Shown: positions 1 to 13,900 of the stretch, piece after piece
Numbering within the stretch: position 1 is the first letter of the stretch
Layout: every line of letters begins with the position of its first letter
NCBI GenBank assembly: GCA_950295325.1
Contig: OX485804.1
Coordinates: forward strand, 20,894,001-20,958,000
Direction: 5' to 3'
Source of the DNA: Polytrichum commune
Lineage: Eukaryota; Streptophyta; Polytrichopsida; Polytrichales; Polytrichaceae
DNA length: 64,000 bases
Translations under genes and position numbers: made by a program
The notes under the pieces: model-generated
Told to the model about the DNA's origin: nothing
The model's input: only the letters and a program-made list of their open reading frames with translations
Databases searched by the model: none

Positions 1-2896
1 CATTGGGTGTGTTGAAGTTGGAAGGGATCTTGCCAGCGCGGGCTAGGTTGTTTGATACTCCTGGTTTGTTGCATCCTCACCAAATTACCACCAGGCTCAC
101 TAGGGAAGAGCAGAAGTTGGTGGAAGTAAGGAAGGAGCTCAAACCAAGAACATTTCGCGTGAAGGTGATGTCCACTTCTGATCATGTTCTGAATGTTGAA
201 AGTTTTTGATGTGAATACCACACCCATGCAATGCAACTGAGATAAATCTCTTGCTTAAACCCTTATTGTTGCTGATGTTGAAAATCACACCGATGCAACC
301 GAGATGAATCCCTTCCTTAGACGATTGATGTTGATTCCCATACCCATGCAACCGAGTTAAACCTCTTCCCTTTTAACCTTTAATGTTGCTGATGTTGAAT
401 ACCACACTTATGCAATGCAACTGAGATAGATCTCTTCCTTAAAGCCTTACTATTGCTGATGTCAAATACCACATCCATACCACCGAGATAAATCTCTTCC
501 TTTGAGCACTTAATGTTGTTGATGTCGAATTCCTAGCACACTTATGCAACCAAGATAAATCTCTTCCTATACCCTTAATGGCCTGAACGTCCCAAAATGA
601 AGCTTTAAATTTCAAACAATCGGATCTTGCTAGAATATGAGTATTTCTTATAGCAATTGTTTCTCCCAGATGTAGCTGGTGAGATTTTCTATTACCTCCA
701 GAAGCTTGATCTTAAACTTTCATGAATGGTGCTCACATCTTAAGAGACACTCTGACAGTTTGATCACTGCAAGATCATATTATGCTTGCGACTTTCCACC
801 TATCTATAGTATCTGTGATTTTAGCCAATCATATCAAGTTTGCCTTCAAAACAATGAGATTCTTTGCCATGATGAATTCTCACTGGTTTTACCACTAAAT
901 ATATTCTGGAAGGATCAACACAATATTTTTTTTACTTCTAACTGGGGGATGTGATCCTTTGATGGTGCCTCACGATATCTCGTTTTGTGATTTTCCCAAG
1001 AAACCATAAGAAATGTTATTCCATATCACGTCTTAAATTTTCTTCACCTCTGAGGCCTTGAAGGGATAAGATTAGTGAAACGGGTTGAAGGTTTTGGTGG
1101 GATGTCCACAAAGTGTGTATCCATCAACTGTAGAGTCCAAGAAAACTTGGGATTATCCTTCTGCAGTTATTTCTGGCCCTGCTTTTAGCAAAAGGAATGT
1201 GATATAGTCACGTGCTACAAGAATCCGATAGAGAGAAGAGTGCAGAAGGGAGTGAGTTGTGCCAGCAGTTAATTATTCCCCTTCAGGCTATTTTGTGATT
1301 AGATTCTAAGCGTCTTCCGGTAGGGCTTCGAAATTTTTATGATTTTTTTGACAGATTTTTTTATGACTTGAGGAGGTTTCGGTATATAAAATCTTATGGT
1401 TGAGAGGAACCTACCAGATTCTATCTTGATTGTCTTTGCACTGAATAAAGAGACCTTCAAGCTTTATGAATAATTAGACCTTCAAGTCACGAACAACTAG
1501 AGATCTCATTTGATTGGGAATGGTGATGAGACCCATAAACTTGCTGAAGATTACCAAAGCGTGGACCGACTATTTTTTTCTGTACAATCAGAATCAGGCT
1601 CTGACTGAATTGTTCCTGTTGATATCTTGGAATCAACAGAAAGGCAGCACCGTGCATGTAGGAGGATTATTTCGTCTTGATGTTGTCGATGCCCCTTCCG
1701 AGAGCATCTACATGACAGTTTGGGCATCTGCACAGCTCCCCTGCCACATGGGCAAAGCTGAGAATGCAGACGAGCTTTTAGCAAAACATGTTGGTGATCG
1801 CTTAAAGGTAATTTCTATTATTAATACCCAGCCTTCTCCTTGCTATATTTCATTAACCAGAATTCCCATTACTAGGAAGCAACAGCTTGTCATCCTCCAG
1901 TAATGTATTTGTCATCTTGTAAATATTGATGAATGCGTTTTTGTCATGGTAGTTTGCAGTATGGTAAGCGATTTCACAATTAGTGTGAGGAGATTGGCAA
2001 TTCCAAATTGTGCCAGTAGCCATTTTTCCTCATAAATTTTAATGCTCATATGAAGATCTTGTTTATCATCAAAATGAAGATTCTCTTTCTCATTAAATGA
2101 TCATGTAGGTTCCCTCAATTATGTTGAATATTGAGCCTAGAATGCTTAACATGTTTTCTCTCTGCACCTACTTCTCGTTAGGATATGAAACACACAAAGA
2201 GTGAGGGATGATTAGCATATCTAAATCGTGCCTGTAGCCATTTTCCTCATTGTCTTTGGAGCTCTTATGAATATCATTCTAGACTCAGTAGTCAGCATAA
2301 TTTGGGGGGGACCTATCTGACCATTCAATGGGCATGAGAATCTATACTTTGACAACGACTAAGATATTTATGTGAACTCCAAAAATTATGAGGAAAGTGG
2401 CCATGGCCTTATTTTGGATTTGCTAACCATCTCAGACTAATCACGTGTTTCATATCCTAGGAGAAGTGGGCTAGCAGGAAAAAGTAACCATTTAAGACCC
2501 ATCTACCTAAGTGAAATTTTCTTTTAGCTTGTGAGCGCTAATATACTTTTAAAATTGAAATGTTGTATTCAATTGCAGCCCCCAATGGACAAAGAGCGAG
2601 CTGCAGAAATAGGGCGGTGGGCACCAAGAAAAGTGACGGTTTCCGGAGATTCGTGGGAAGTTAGTAGCGTGGATGTTGCTGTGGCTGGGTTGGGCTGGAT
2701 TGCAATTGGTGTAAAAGGTACAGCTGTTTTGCAAGCCTGGACTTATGAAGGTATTGCAGTCACCACCCATGAGGCCATGGTATATGATATGGCAGCTATT
2801 TTTGAGAGGCCAGGGTTTACAGCAATGAAAGCTCCAAGCAAAGGCGACAAAAAATCAAATGATAAAGCTAAGGTCAGGATGAAAGAAGCCGTTTGA
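1..2896 (+). CDS. BPG2: BPG2-like chloroplast YqeH-type GTPase, 3' part
   Basis: This is the C-terminal part of a circularly permuted YqeH/NOA1-type GTPase. Arabidopsis BPG2 is a chloroplast protein needed for plastid rRNA processing and ribosome accumulation. Three exons are visible: up to 164 (entered in frame at base 3), 1640-1807 and 2579-2894 plus a TGA stop. All junctions are phase 0 with GT and AG borders. Diagnostic residues are LEGILPARARLFDTPGLLHP (the permuted DTPG G3-type motif), RTFRVK at the first exon end, STVHVGGLFRLD in the middle exon, and GRWAPRKV, GLGWIAIGVKG and ERPGF in the last exon. The order and spacing match the BPG2 C-terminal half. The last residues are Lys-rich. 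The G4/G1 motifs and the transit peptide lie upstream of the window. No frameshift or stop is seen in the visible exons, so the gene is probably functional. NOA1 is the closest alternative, but the C-terminal motifs fit BPG2 better. Confidence 0.85.
208..575 (+). repeat. Degenerate minisatellite in BPG2 intron
   Basis: Six imperfect units start at about 208, 274, 327, 391, 458 and 521, giving a period of 53-67 bp. Each unit has GATGTTGAATACCACAC, then ATGCAACCGAGATAAATCTC and a C/T-rich stretch. It lies directly after the splice donor at 165 and fills the start of the intron. No coding role is seen. Confidence 0.75.
2166..2474. mobile_element. MITE-like foldback element in BPG2 intron
   Basis: The left end (TAGGATATGAAACACACAAA near 2180, followed by GATGATTAGCATAT) is the inverse of the right end (ATTTGCTAACCAT, then AATCACGTGTTTCATATCCT near 2440-2460). 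The arms are about 60 bp and imperfect, and inner parts also pair (GTAGCCATTTTCCTCAT against ATGAGGAAAGTGGCCAT). A related half-element lies at 54400-54500. No transposase is present, so this is a non-autonomous relic. I could not identify a target-site duplication with confidence. Confidence 0.6.
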
Positions 2897-4987
2897 AGAT
2901 GATGAAGTTCTGATTAACTTTTTAATCTTCTTTGTTACTTTGTCAACAGATGTTTGACATAGAAAACCGCTCCAAATTATTGTGGCCATTGGTATGTAAT
3001 TTTTTGCATTGATTACTTCTGTAACGATAGAAAACCCTAGATCAGAATTGGCATAGTTAGATTGATATTCAAATGAGGAGAATTGTGACACATTTATATC
3101 ATGTCTGAGATTCCCAGTACCCATGGGGACGACAAAAGCTTGGCTGCTTTTCTCAGCTCAGTATGAGTTTACAAGAGATCAAGAGGTGAAGTGGTGGGGA
3201 TGAGGTTGAAATATTTTATGTTCCATTCTCTTGTGATGAATGCAGACAATGTACAATGCATTATGTCAATTTTGGCCCTTGCAAACATGCTTGCTGTGCT
3301 ATCATGCATTTGAAATAATCCAAGCTGCAATGGATCGATATTAAGTTCCCAATACTTCATGAAGTGTAAATTGTCTCCAGAACCGAAGCTAGGGAAGCCT
3401 GGAACATGTTAGGATGTGGAAATTGCAATGCTAGACATGTGACTACAATGATCTCCCTCCATCATCTCAGAAGCATTTTCCTCCAGAAAATAATCACATT
3501 TGCTTGCACGCTGGTGTCGCTCCTCGTGAGTTGTGAGTTTGCGTAATGTGGTCAAGAGTGTGAATTGTTGTCACTTCACAAATTTGTGACTTTCCTCATA
3601 CAATGTTACAAGAAAGAGAACACATGGTTCAGATGCTCATGGTTACAACTGTTTTGGCTTGAGAAAAGTTATCCTGGAGAACACTTTGAACAAGTTTGTT
3701 TTGTCTGTACAAGCCTCCAAAGATTTGTACATAAACACTCACAATTGGCCCACTAAATAATTAGTTGTGCTCTTGTGGCCAACAAAGGCCAGTGGATTTT
3801 GTGCGAAAGTCGTCATCTACCTATGAGAATCAGGAGAGCACAAAAGGATGTGACAATTAGGGCTGGTGCAAAATAGGGAGGAGAACCACAGACTTTTGAA
3901 TTTGTTGCAGGTTCCAAATACTTATATTCTTCTTTGAAACTAGATCTAAAATTATTTCACTTCAATTCATCATCACCCAATTGCAGAAACTTCAATGCTT
4001 ACAAAAATCCCCAATTGTCCTCTACCACTTGAAGCATCAAATTAAATATTGCGTAAACAGAAGTCTACCCTAGCTTGACTTGCACTCGGAATCCCCACTA
4101 CTTACATCTCCACAGTTTAGAGGACTACTTACATCTCAGTTTAGAGGACAACGATATCTGAAATTCCGTGCAATCTGGTTTTTCAATTTGAAATCCGAAA
4201 ATATCTCCATCAATATCATAGTCACTTGTGATGATGATTGATGATGGGTTTTGTGACTTGAAGCCTTCTCGAGAAAGCTACTTAACTGAGCTTGGATTGT
4301 CGCATGACAGCCGTTGCTGCCATGAGTAAGGTAAAAGTGTTGTGAAGTTTTGCGTGTTCTGCGTGCCAACATAACCTAAGCTACTTACTACTCTATCAGT
4401 AGAACTTCATTTCAAGTTAGAGTAAAATTTCCGGTGGTGTATTTGGACGGCTCCAACAGCTTGCATGGGTTTTAGGTTTCGAGCTTTGAACATTCCTACC
4501 GTTGTTGGTTGCTCGACACGCCACATGACTCGCATCGAGAGCATACATAACTTACACCTTACAACACGAGTATTCTGGTTCCAAACCATCCGAAGTTTTC
4601 TTGAAGGTCGAGGGATTCTCGAGGCAGTGGTGGGGTAGGGCTGAGTTAGTTAGCCCTAGGAACTTGGTTTGTGATTTGGTGATGACAGTTGTAAAGGATA
4701 TGACCCACAGGTGGCCATGATATCATCAGAGTCATTTTCTTGCTGTTGTGTTGTTTTGTTTCGCTGTTTTGCTTGATTTGTCGACATCTGTCTGCCTCGT
4801 GGGCCCCATGTTTCGGAGTACCTTGAATCTCCTAGGATGAGGACTAGCAGAAACATTGAGGCCGAACCTTTTTTTTTGTTTCTTGTCCGTTCCCCAGACG
4901 GCACCTGTTGTTGTTCGATCGATTGTCGCAGTCAGCTCGAAGTTGAAGTTGACGGAAAAGAAGAGCAACAATATCATCAACACAACC
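2897..4987. other. Intergenic, BPG2 to CPR5-like gene
   Basis: This is the BPG2 3' flank followed by the upstream region of the CPR5-like gene. A short cysteine-rich reading near 3210-3320 (ending CKHACCAIMHLK) ends in a stop and could not be tied to a family. The 200 bases before 4988 are T-rich and probably include the 5' UTR. A TTG-started extension of the first CPR5 exon (from 4856) is open, but the first in-frame ATG is at 4988. No convincing TATA box or RNA gene was seen. Confidence 0.5.
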
Positions 4988-7900
4988 ATGCAGCATCACT
5001 TAAATTATCACTATCACCATTTCAATTTCATTATCCAACCTTTCGTCCACTTTTTACTTCTCCTTCTTCTTGCAGTTTCACATCCCCATCACATATCTTT
5101 AGTTTTGTCACATCCAATTCCCATCTCTGAATCTGAAGTGCAACTTCCATCTTCGAAGTCCAACATCATCATAACCCAAACCCCACATCCAGATCCACAG
5201 CTTGGGGTGCGACCTGTGCAAGGATTAACTCCGAAGAAGACTATTGAAGGAGATTCACGGCACCGAAATTCTGATGATGATGCAAATGGAAAACCTGAGA
5301 AGGAGTTGGCTACGGAGGGGATAGTGTCGACATGGAATGACCAGATTTTGGAGTGGGACGACCTCACAAAGTGTATTCGAGAGAGTGAGGCCGGTAATGC
5401 AATCGAAAGGTGGCTGGATTGCCTTGAATCTACTTCCACCCTTAAACCCTTGGACAAGATTTCTGGGTTAGAGGAGGTGCACCCATCGGGGTTTAGGACC
5501 GGTGTCGGTATCGGTAACGGCCATGTGGAGGCACCTAATGATCCTCTCTTTGAGTTTACTGAGAAACTGAAAATGGAAGCTTCAATGGATTCCTCTGCAA
5601 GTTTGAAAAGCTCCGAAGAAGGTTTTGCGAGGATTGAAGAGGTTGAGGGCTCGGGGTCAACAGAAAACAAAGAAAATGCAGAATGGGTTGCGAATTCGGA
5701 GGTTGGAAGGTTTTCAAAAGACGATGGTTTTGTTTTAAGTTCAGGTCAAAAGGATGATGATGATAATGATGATAGCCCGGAGAGCAATTTTGGAGGAGGA
5801 GGAACAAATTTGGGCGACCGTGTCTCGAATGTTGATGTTCCTGTCGGTTTAGGATTGCGAGAGCACAGAATGGGTAGAAATGATTTGGGGTTTCCGGGAC
5901 AGGTTTCGGGTTGGGTAATGCAATCTGATAGCTCCCCGCGAAGCACAGATCCACAAGCACTTCAAAACCGGTGAGTCTTCTTCTTCTTCTTCTTCACTCG
6001 GTTGTATGCACATAGGCTCAATGTGGTGTCTGTGGAATGAATTTTTTGTATTCAATCCTATGCAAGGCTCGGTTGTAGTATTTCAATATCCAACAGGAAT
6101 GGTTTTTCCCAGTGGCCAACCTGAGCAGATGTTTCCATAAATTTGTTGAGTTTCCCAGAGTCAACAAATGCTTTTCTTCTTCTTCTTCTTCTTCTCGTTC
6201 ACGCTCTCTATATGCTTATAGGCTCTACGGTGGCGTCGGTGGAATGTATTTTTAGTATTCGATCCTATGCAAGACTCGGTTGTGATATGTCGAGTTCCAA
6301 CAGGAATGGTTACCTTTCTTCAGTGGCCCGATTGCAAGGAACCTGAGCAGATGTTTCCATATATTTGTTTAATTAACAACATTCAATAGACGAGTTCGTA
6401 AGTGATTGATTGCAACCTCTATCATGTGACACCTAGTGTGGGTTGTCTTCAGTCCTCCCAATTACACATAGTCAATCTTGTCTACCTTGAAAACGATTCA
6501 TTTGAGTTTAAATAAATATATCAATCAATGTAGTCTACCCATTGAAAATGTTAAACTTTGCTGTCAAGCAATTGAGCTTTACTCATCTGGAAATTAGGCT
6601 ACTGAGTGTTGATATTACCTAATTAGAAAAATATCTGTATAATTTTTTCTGTGTTCCACATAATTTGTGAATATTGGTGCACCTTTTGGGATGCATCAAT
6701 AAAGTGGGATGTTGACTTCAGTCCTGCGAATTACACCTAGTCAACCTTGGAAATGGTTCATTTGAGGCTAATAAAATAAGATACAACAAAGTAGTCCCAT
6801 TTAAGCTGTTCAACTTTGCTGTCATGCGGTTAAGCTTTTCTCATCTGGAAATTATGCCACTGAGTGTTGATATTACCAAATTAGAAAAAGCTCTGTGTGT
6901 ATATTTTCTGTGTCCCAAATAGTTTTTGAACATTGGCGCACCTGTTGGGATGCATCAATGAACAATAAGGTGCCCTATAAACAATAATGTTATCGCACCT
7001 ATTGTGGATACTTAAATGAGTTTGGGTACTCAGAGTAATCTGATTTAAGATACGTGGGTGTTATGTGGTTTGTTTTTCATGCTCTCCAACTTCTACGAAT
7101 TAGTGCTACACAACGAAACTTGTGTTACATTAGAAAATCTATGATGAACCATCAACAAAAACCAGATTGAAAATCGGACCTTCCTGATTTAGTTATGGTT
7201 ATTTGAAGCACATTTTTGTTGATTCTTTAATGGAATACATAGGTCCTTCCAATTGTGTTCACTATTGAGTGTAGAGTAGTTAATAAAATTTGAAGACATA
7301 TTCTAATCTCTTTGAAACATCATGTGTCTGTACGGTGTTGTGTCATTGATCCTCACCAAACCGCACACCAATCTATGTAGATGTTTGATCAAGAAAAAGA
7401 AACAAATAACACCCGCATACTTAATTTGCCAGCTATCTTATTGGACTGGCAATTCAAAGTGGATTAGGAAGCCATGCAGCTCACAATATTTGAGTCATAT
7501 CTCAATTTCTTACAGGATTTCTAAGTGGAATGTTCCCATGACTAAGTGTGGTGACATAGGCACATCCATTTGTGATGCTACCCATCTTGGTCATGTCCCA
7601 CCTGCTGCATGGGGTATAGTGAGGGTTGAATAACCTATTATGAACTTGCCTAGCACCACTTGTGAGAACGTGGAACCACAAGTTACATGCCATGCTTGCC
7701 TCTAATGCCTTATATATACTTCATTGAAGTGTAAAACTTGCAAATTTATGGCTTTACCTATGTTGGAGCCTCCACTCGAGTATTTATGTAACAATAGACT
7801 TGTTGTGTGTGCACAAAGGTCATGCTGTGCCTTCACTTGGTTTCTATTTTTTTTGGGATCATTTAATGTATGCTTCATGTTCGCCTATACCCTTAATTTT

Positions 7901-10900
7901 ATGTGTCCACAGTAGGTCACAATTAGTGTTGGTCTGGAATTAGTCTGGTATTGACTTCTTTTTTATACTATATGGATATCTATAATAAGGATTTCACTTT
8001 TTTCAATACTAGTAGGGTATAAGAATTTGACAGTATTTTTGTTTTTGATACCGTTTGGGTCTATACACCATGGAAGAACCTTCATACCTAGGCAAAATCA
8101 CTTAGTATCCATATGGTCTAGAATGATATCCATCCAAATTATAACTCGGGTATACAAAGATTCTCTCACCCTTTAAATTTCAATATTTGACTGGTACTAC
8201 ATATTTGATACCCATGGGTAGGTTCTTATATACCATTCTGGATGCTGATTAGTGTTACAATGCTTTTACCTATATACCAGACTAACACTCATCACAACCC
8301 GAAATATGGGCACCTACCTTACCCTACCTTCAATTGCAATCTTTTTGCTAATGTTTAGATTTTTGTGGGGGATTTGCAGGATGACTGATGAGGGTAGAAC
8401 AGGTTCAGAAGTGGCCTTGGACACAACTGAATCCTCAACAACAACGCAAAACAAGAGGCAAAATCTTATGGGTGCGATGAAACTGGCTGCCTGTCTTGGT
8501 GTGGTGGTGATGCTGTTATGGAGGAAAAAAACTAGGCTTGGAATAACTCAGGAGTCTCTCGTGAGTGAGCAAATGGAGGAGTACCCTCGTCCATCAGCAA
8601 CAGGATTTTCGATGACCGCTCGGTCTGCATCCAACACAGATATTGGGTATCCTGATGTAAAAGCTGGAAGTTTACCAGCACCCCTTGGGATGGCTATTGC
8701 AACTGTCATGGCAGAGGTGGGAGAGCTTAAATTTAATTTTTTCATTTCTTGTTCTAAATATTTGGACATGTTTTAAGTCCCAAGTTTCTTTTAAATAAAA
8801 TAAAATATTTAGGTGGTGTGCTCAAAAAAAACTACAACCTATCACTTTCAGATCAAGGTGGAAGTTGTTGTTTTTCCCCTTGACAACCTTCAGTTTCTGA
8901 AAATAAATGACTTAATTGGAAGAGCCTGAAGGGGCATTTACACATAACTACTCACGTGGTTGTGGTTTGGGTCCACTTCTAACCACAACTACAATTTTTT
9001 TTCACTTACACACAAGGTGTAGTTGAGTTGAAGAGTGGATTTGACCTCAACTATCATGGCAGAGGTGGGAGAGCTTGGACTTGAAAATTTCAACTGCATT
9101 TCTTGTTCTTCTTCAGACATGTTTTAAGTCCTAAATCTTTATTTTCTAATTTGCTAATGCTTCTAGATCAAGGTGGAAGTTGTTTTTTACCTTGACAACC
9201 TTCAATTCCTGGACATAAATGACTAAATTCAAAGAGGAAGTGTGTGAAGGAGTGTTTACACACAACTAGTCGAGTGGTTGTGGTTGTGGTTTGGGTCCAC
9301 TTCAACCAGAATTATGGTTTTTTTTTTTTCTATTTACAAACATAAGTGTTGTAGTTGAAGAGTGGATTTGACATTAACTATTGTCCCTTCTATTGGCTAT
9401 GTCTGTGGAGCGGAGATCAAACAATTTTTAGATTCTAGTAACAACAAACATAATAGAACTAAAGGAAGTAAACTAAAACTATCACAACCACTCCCAATTT
9501 ACAACTTGTATTGTGGCTGTCATAAATGCACCTTATCTCTCCTTATCCCTCAAAAATGGAGTGAAAGAAAGTAAACTACAACCATCAACCACTCGAATGG
9601 TGGTTGTGTGGAAGTGCCCCTTGAGATTATAATCCTGACATAGATTCTGTATCAAAAACTCAATAGCAAAGATTTCTAGAACTGGAATGCAGTCTCAAAT
9701 GAGGATTTTGGTTGCGGTTTGTTCAGCAGGTGCTGGCGCATGAGGATAGCCAAAGCAATCTTCAGTCAGCTGATGAGTTGTCTAAGGTGATCTTTCAGAA
9801 CGTACTTTTGTTTCCAACATCTTGTAGGAATCTCTTCCATGATCCTGTCAAGATTCAGCATGAAATTCGGAGGGATGAACATCCTAGGCACCACATGTTA
9901 ATTGCAGGGATTGGGTCTTGAAAAGTAATTTACCCTAAATCTTATTTTTATGTACGTGATTGAGTGTCATCGAAGTGGAACATCATTACATATCTAATAA
10001 ACTAACAATTTTGCATTGTGTTGTCTCTTATTTGTAGCTTCTGGAGGCAGCAATGACCGAGTCACTGGCACCGGTATGAATTTGTTTGATTTCCATCTAT
10101 TGTCCTTTTCAAGCTTGTAGGATAGGAGAGAATCAGATATCTCATTGTGAATGGAGAAGAATGGCCAGAGTAATCTAAGGTGGACAGGTCTTCAATGATC
10201 ACTTTTTCCTGTACAGTATGAAATACAACTCCTATTTGCTAACTTTAAATTTTGGCTTTTCCATGAATGTGGATGGAGAAGCCACGTTCAATCGCAGAGA
10301 GATGTGGGCCCCACTCTGAATTGATATGAATTTTTTACGGTGATGGCCAAAGGAGCCATAAGTTGGTCACATAGGCTCCGCCGGTTATGTTGAGTATCAT
10401 GTGTGGAATGGTTAACAAATTTTGAGCGCTTAGTTAAATCTCGTCAAATGCATGATGACTTTTTGGTGTCCGCTCTTAGATCTACACTAAACCACACACC
10501 ACTCAAACCTGAGTGTCCATTCAAGATAAGTGGCCGATGTAGGCCCACATACCTTTATGGGTTATGTTATATAGATCTTTTTTAGTGTCTAATTGGTCTT
10601 AATTACTCATTGATTACCAACTTCACCTAAGTGAATTTTTGTTTTCATTGCCAAGTGCAGGTCATGGGTGGTGAATGTACAGGGTTTGTGGAGCAATTCA
10701 AGCAGTCCTTTAGGAGCACATACCGATTAATTGGGAGCGTCCGAAGGGCTTCAGTAAAAAACCTAACACACCCTTCTCCTGCAAGGCGAAATACAAAGAG
10801 TCCCAAATTTGCAGGTCCTCCGAGGCGGGAAATTCGTCGTTTGCATGAAGAAAGTGATTCCTTCACAACTGGCATTTCAAATGTTTCAAGGGGGAATTCT

Positions 10901-13900
10901 GGCCTAGACACGGGTGTGGAATCTGGCGTACAACAATTTTCGAGTCATGTGGGTGCCGATTCAGAATCTGACCTCGTGGAGAAGTTCAGTAAGTTGGCGT
11001 TCTCTGCACGAAACCCAAAAAAGGAGGTGGGGAGTACATTAATCACAGATATGGAATCCCCCAGTAGTGGCATTTTCCAAAATCTTAATTCTTCGGAGGA
11101 GGGGCAGTCGAGAAGTGCAAATCGAGAGTTGTTAAGTGAACTGGGTGACGCAAGCTCAAGTTTGAGGCACGGTGGATCTGATGATGGTTTATCAGACAAG
11201 AGTAGGAGTGAAAATATTTTACGCGGTTTTGAGACTCAAATTCATGAGAATGGTGCCACTAGTAGATTAGGCAGGAATGGATCAGGATTTTCTCGTTCTG
11301 GCCGAGAATCTACGAGCGGTTTAGGGTTTTCTCACTCCCAGTCAGGTATCCAACATCACAACCTTCCCAGTGTGAAATTTTCATGTAATGTTTATAATAA
11401 AATCACACTTAGTGGCCTATAAAGTGATTATGTATCAATATGTGTATCAGTATACTATTTAGATACAATGCTGAATATTGCTATGTACACTAAATAATGC
11501 TTTTAGTGTGGGCCACAGTAATTCTCCAGAACCCACATCAGTTTTCTACACTTGCCATATCTCTAGTTTAAGATCAGCGTGGGCCACATTTTTTTAGGAA
11601 GTTAATGTGGGTGACTATTTTATTTTATGCTACTTTTGTCCTTGAACTAATATTTAAGGTGTTCATTGGAACTGGAAGTCTCCAGGAAGACTTAAGGGAA
11701 GACCTGGGGCATTGGGCCTACATGACTAGACAATTAGTGTGGTCCACATTAATTTTCCACCCACACTTAGTAGGACTATTTAGTGTAGTAGTATAATGTG
11801 ACATAATTGACAAGAATAAAACAAATGTGCAATTATTATGAAACTGATTGATAGTATAAAGTGTTATTTCAATACTTGATTGCTTTCAATGTGATAATTT
11901 TGCCTCCGGAAATTTGTGATGAAGGGTATGGAGCCCTAAACCAAGCAACAAGGAGCTCATTGGAGTCTTTTGGTGGTGACCTTGATCTCGCAATTCAACC
12001 GTTTGGTTTGACACCGCCAGGTCAGCTTGTGACCACATCAGAGGCAGAAGAAACAATGTTGTCAGGTCTTTCGCACCATGGGGGAGGAGGTGGACACTTG
12101 CAGCACGAAATGCTGTTGGTGCTGAAGCAACAAAATTATTTGAAGTCTCTGGAACTCTCATACAAGCTGCGAGGCCTGAGCATGAAAGAAGAGAATTTGC
12201 ACTTGACCTCAGAGCAGAATACACTGATGAGAGAGAACGTGGACCTGAGTCGAAACAAAGCCGAGTTTAAGGAAGCTGAGTTTCAGGACCGCAAATTGGT
12301 CCTTGCATACACCGATTTTACAAGGAGATGTGCAGATGAATTGGTGGCAGGGTTGTGCGTCATGCTTTGCGCACTCTTCTTTGGTGCCTGGAATTATTCG
12401 TACAGTCGGCTTGTGGACGTCGTTTCCACATGTCAACCCTACCTCCATGTAAGTAAATTAAAATCTCAAACTCAAATCTTCATTGCTTTTTCAGCATTCA
12501 TCCTAACTAAGGTAGACATGTCTTATTGAAACACCTACTTTGGGGTACAATATGGTTGAAAATCCTCCTAACACAAACACTTCTAATATTTTTCTAAGGA
12601 TTAATATGACAGCTCACTGGTTGGGATACCCACAAAGTCAATGCTCAACACTAACCGCTTTAGGCACTCCTTTGTAGCCACTTAAGAAGATCACTTATAT
12701 GCTTTCTTAAAATTCATCACTAATTCAGGGTTAGTCACCTTGCTCTCATTCTCATGGCATTGGATTCGTACAAGATTTGCAAATCGAATGAGTTTTTTTC
12801 TTGGATTTAGTGCCCATCAGAAGAGACGGAACGTTTTGGAAGCAACCATAATAAGCTCACCTACCTTATTCATTCATTCTGCTTTGAGGCATATATTGGC
12901 AAGATAACCCTTGATTGAACTATTCATTTCCTTTTAACCACATGTGTTTCCTAGTTCAATTCTTTGACTTCGAACATATTCTTGATCATTTGTGATGAAG
13001 CCTTTTAGTATAAACCTTAAAGGTCCAGGAGGTCCATTCCTGGCCCCAAGATGTCACGTGGAGGGGTTTAAGCATACTTCTTGATATTAGTATCGATTTT
13101 TTTTTAAAGTGACCCTATTTAAATTATCCCATTTATCATATGCATTATTCCAATCGGAGCATACATATATGTAAAATTGAATCATAGGGAGCTTTGAGCT
13201 CGTTTAAATGACCTAGACTCAAATGCATGCCATGTACATCTTATCACCGTTGTCACACATAACTATTTTTCTCTTCCTCTTTTTGATAGGCTGTGCTTAG
13301 CTAATATGGATTCAATATCATAGATTTAACAAATAAAATATTATTTCAGTACTTGTTGGGGGTTCATACAAATCAACACGGACCTGTATTAACACACCTC
13401 TGCATCTTTAAAGTTTAGGGTTAGGAGTTCTTTAAATCACTCCAAATATATTGTGAAATCACGAGTTTGGGTGGCTTATACCCAAGGCCTTAACCCAGAT
13501 CCCATGAGAACTCTGAGGTTAAGTCACCTAATGTCGGAATAGTATTCGGATGGGTGATCATCCTAGCTCTTGATTTCCAGTGCACCCCCTACCACCTATG
13601 ATCCACCCAATTATAGTGGGGCTCTCTGGGTGAACTGAATATTTTCAACCACGTATGCTTGAACCTAGGGGCTTGCCCTTGGCTGGCTTGTTCGCATCTG
13701 TTCCAAGTGTTCACCTTCGAAAGGAGGCAGAAATCTTCGGGGCCCTCTAATTCTTGGAATGGCCCTTTCAGGATTACATAGACTTAGGCCAACTCAAAAA
13801 TGAAGCAACACCATAATTTGCGCTGGTGGCAACATCGGATTCGTCTTTCTTTCTTCCTTGCTTTATGAGCTAAGGTGATTTCATCTTGGTGCTGACAGTT

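Noticed and set aside
3210-3330. RING or SWIM-type zinc finger fragment
   Set aside because: The Cys/His spacing (CDECRQCTMHYVNFGPCKH) does not meet either pattern fully and a stop follows at once.
4856-4987. Upstream extension of the CPR5 exon 1 start
   Set aside because: The frame is open but has no ATG before 4988.
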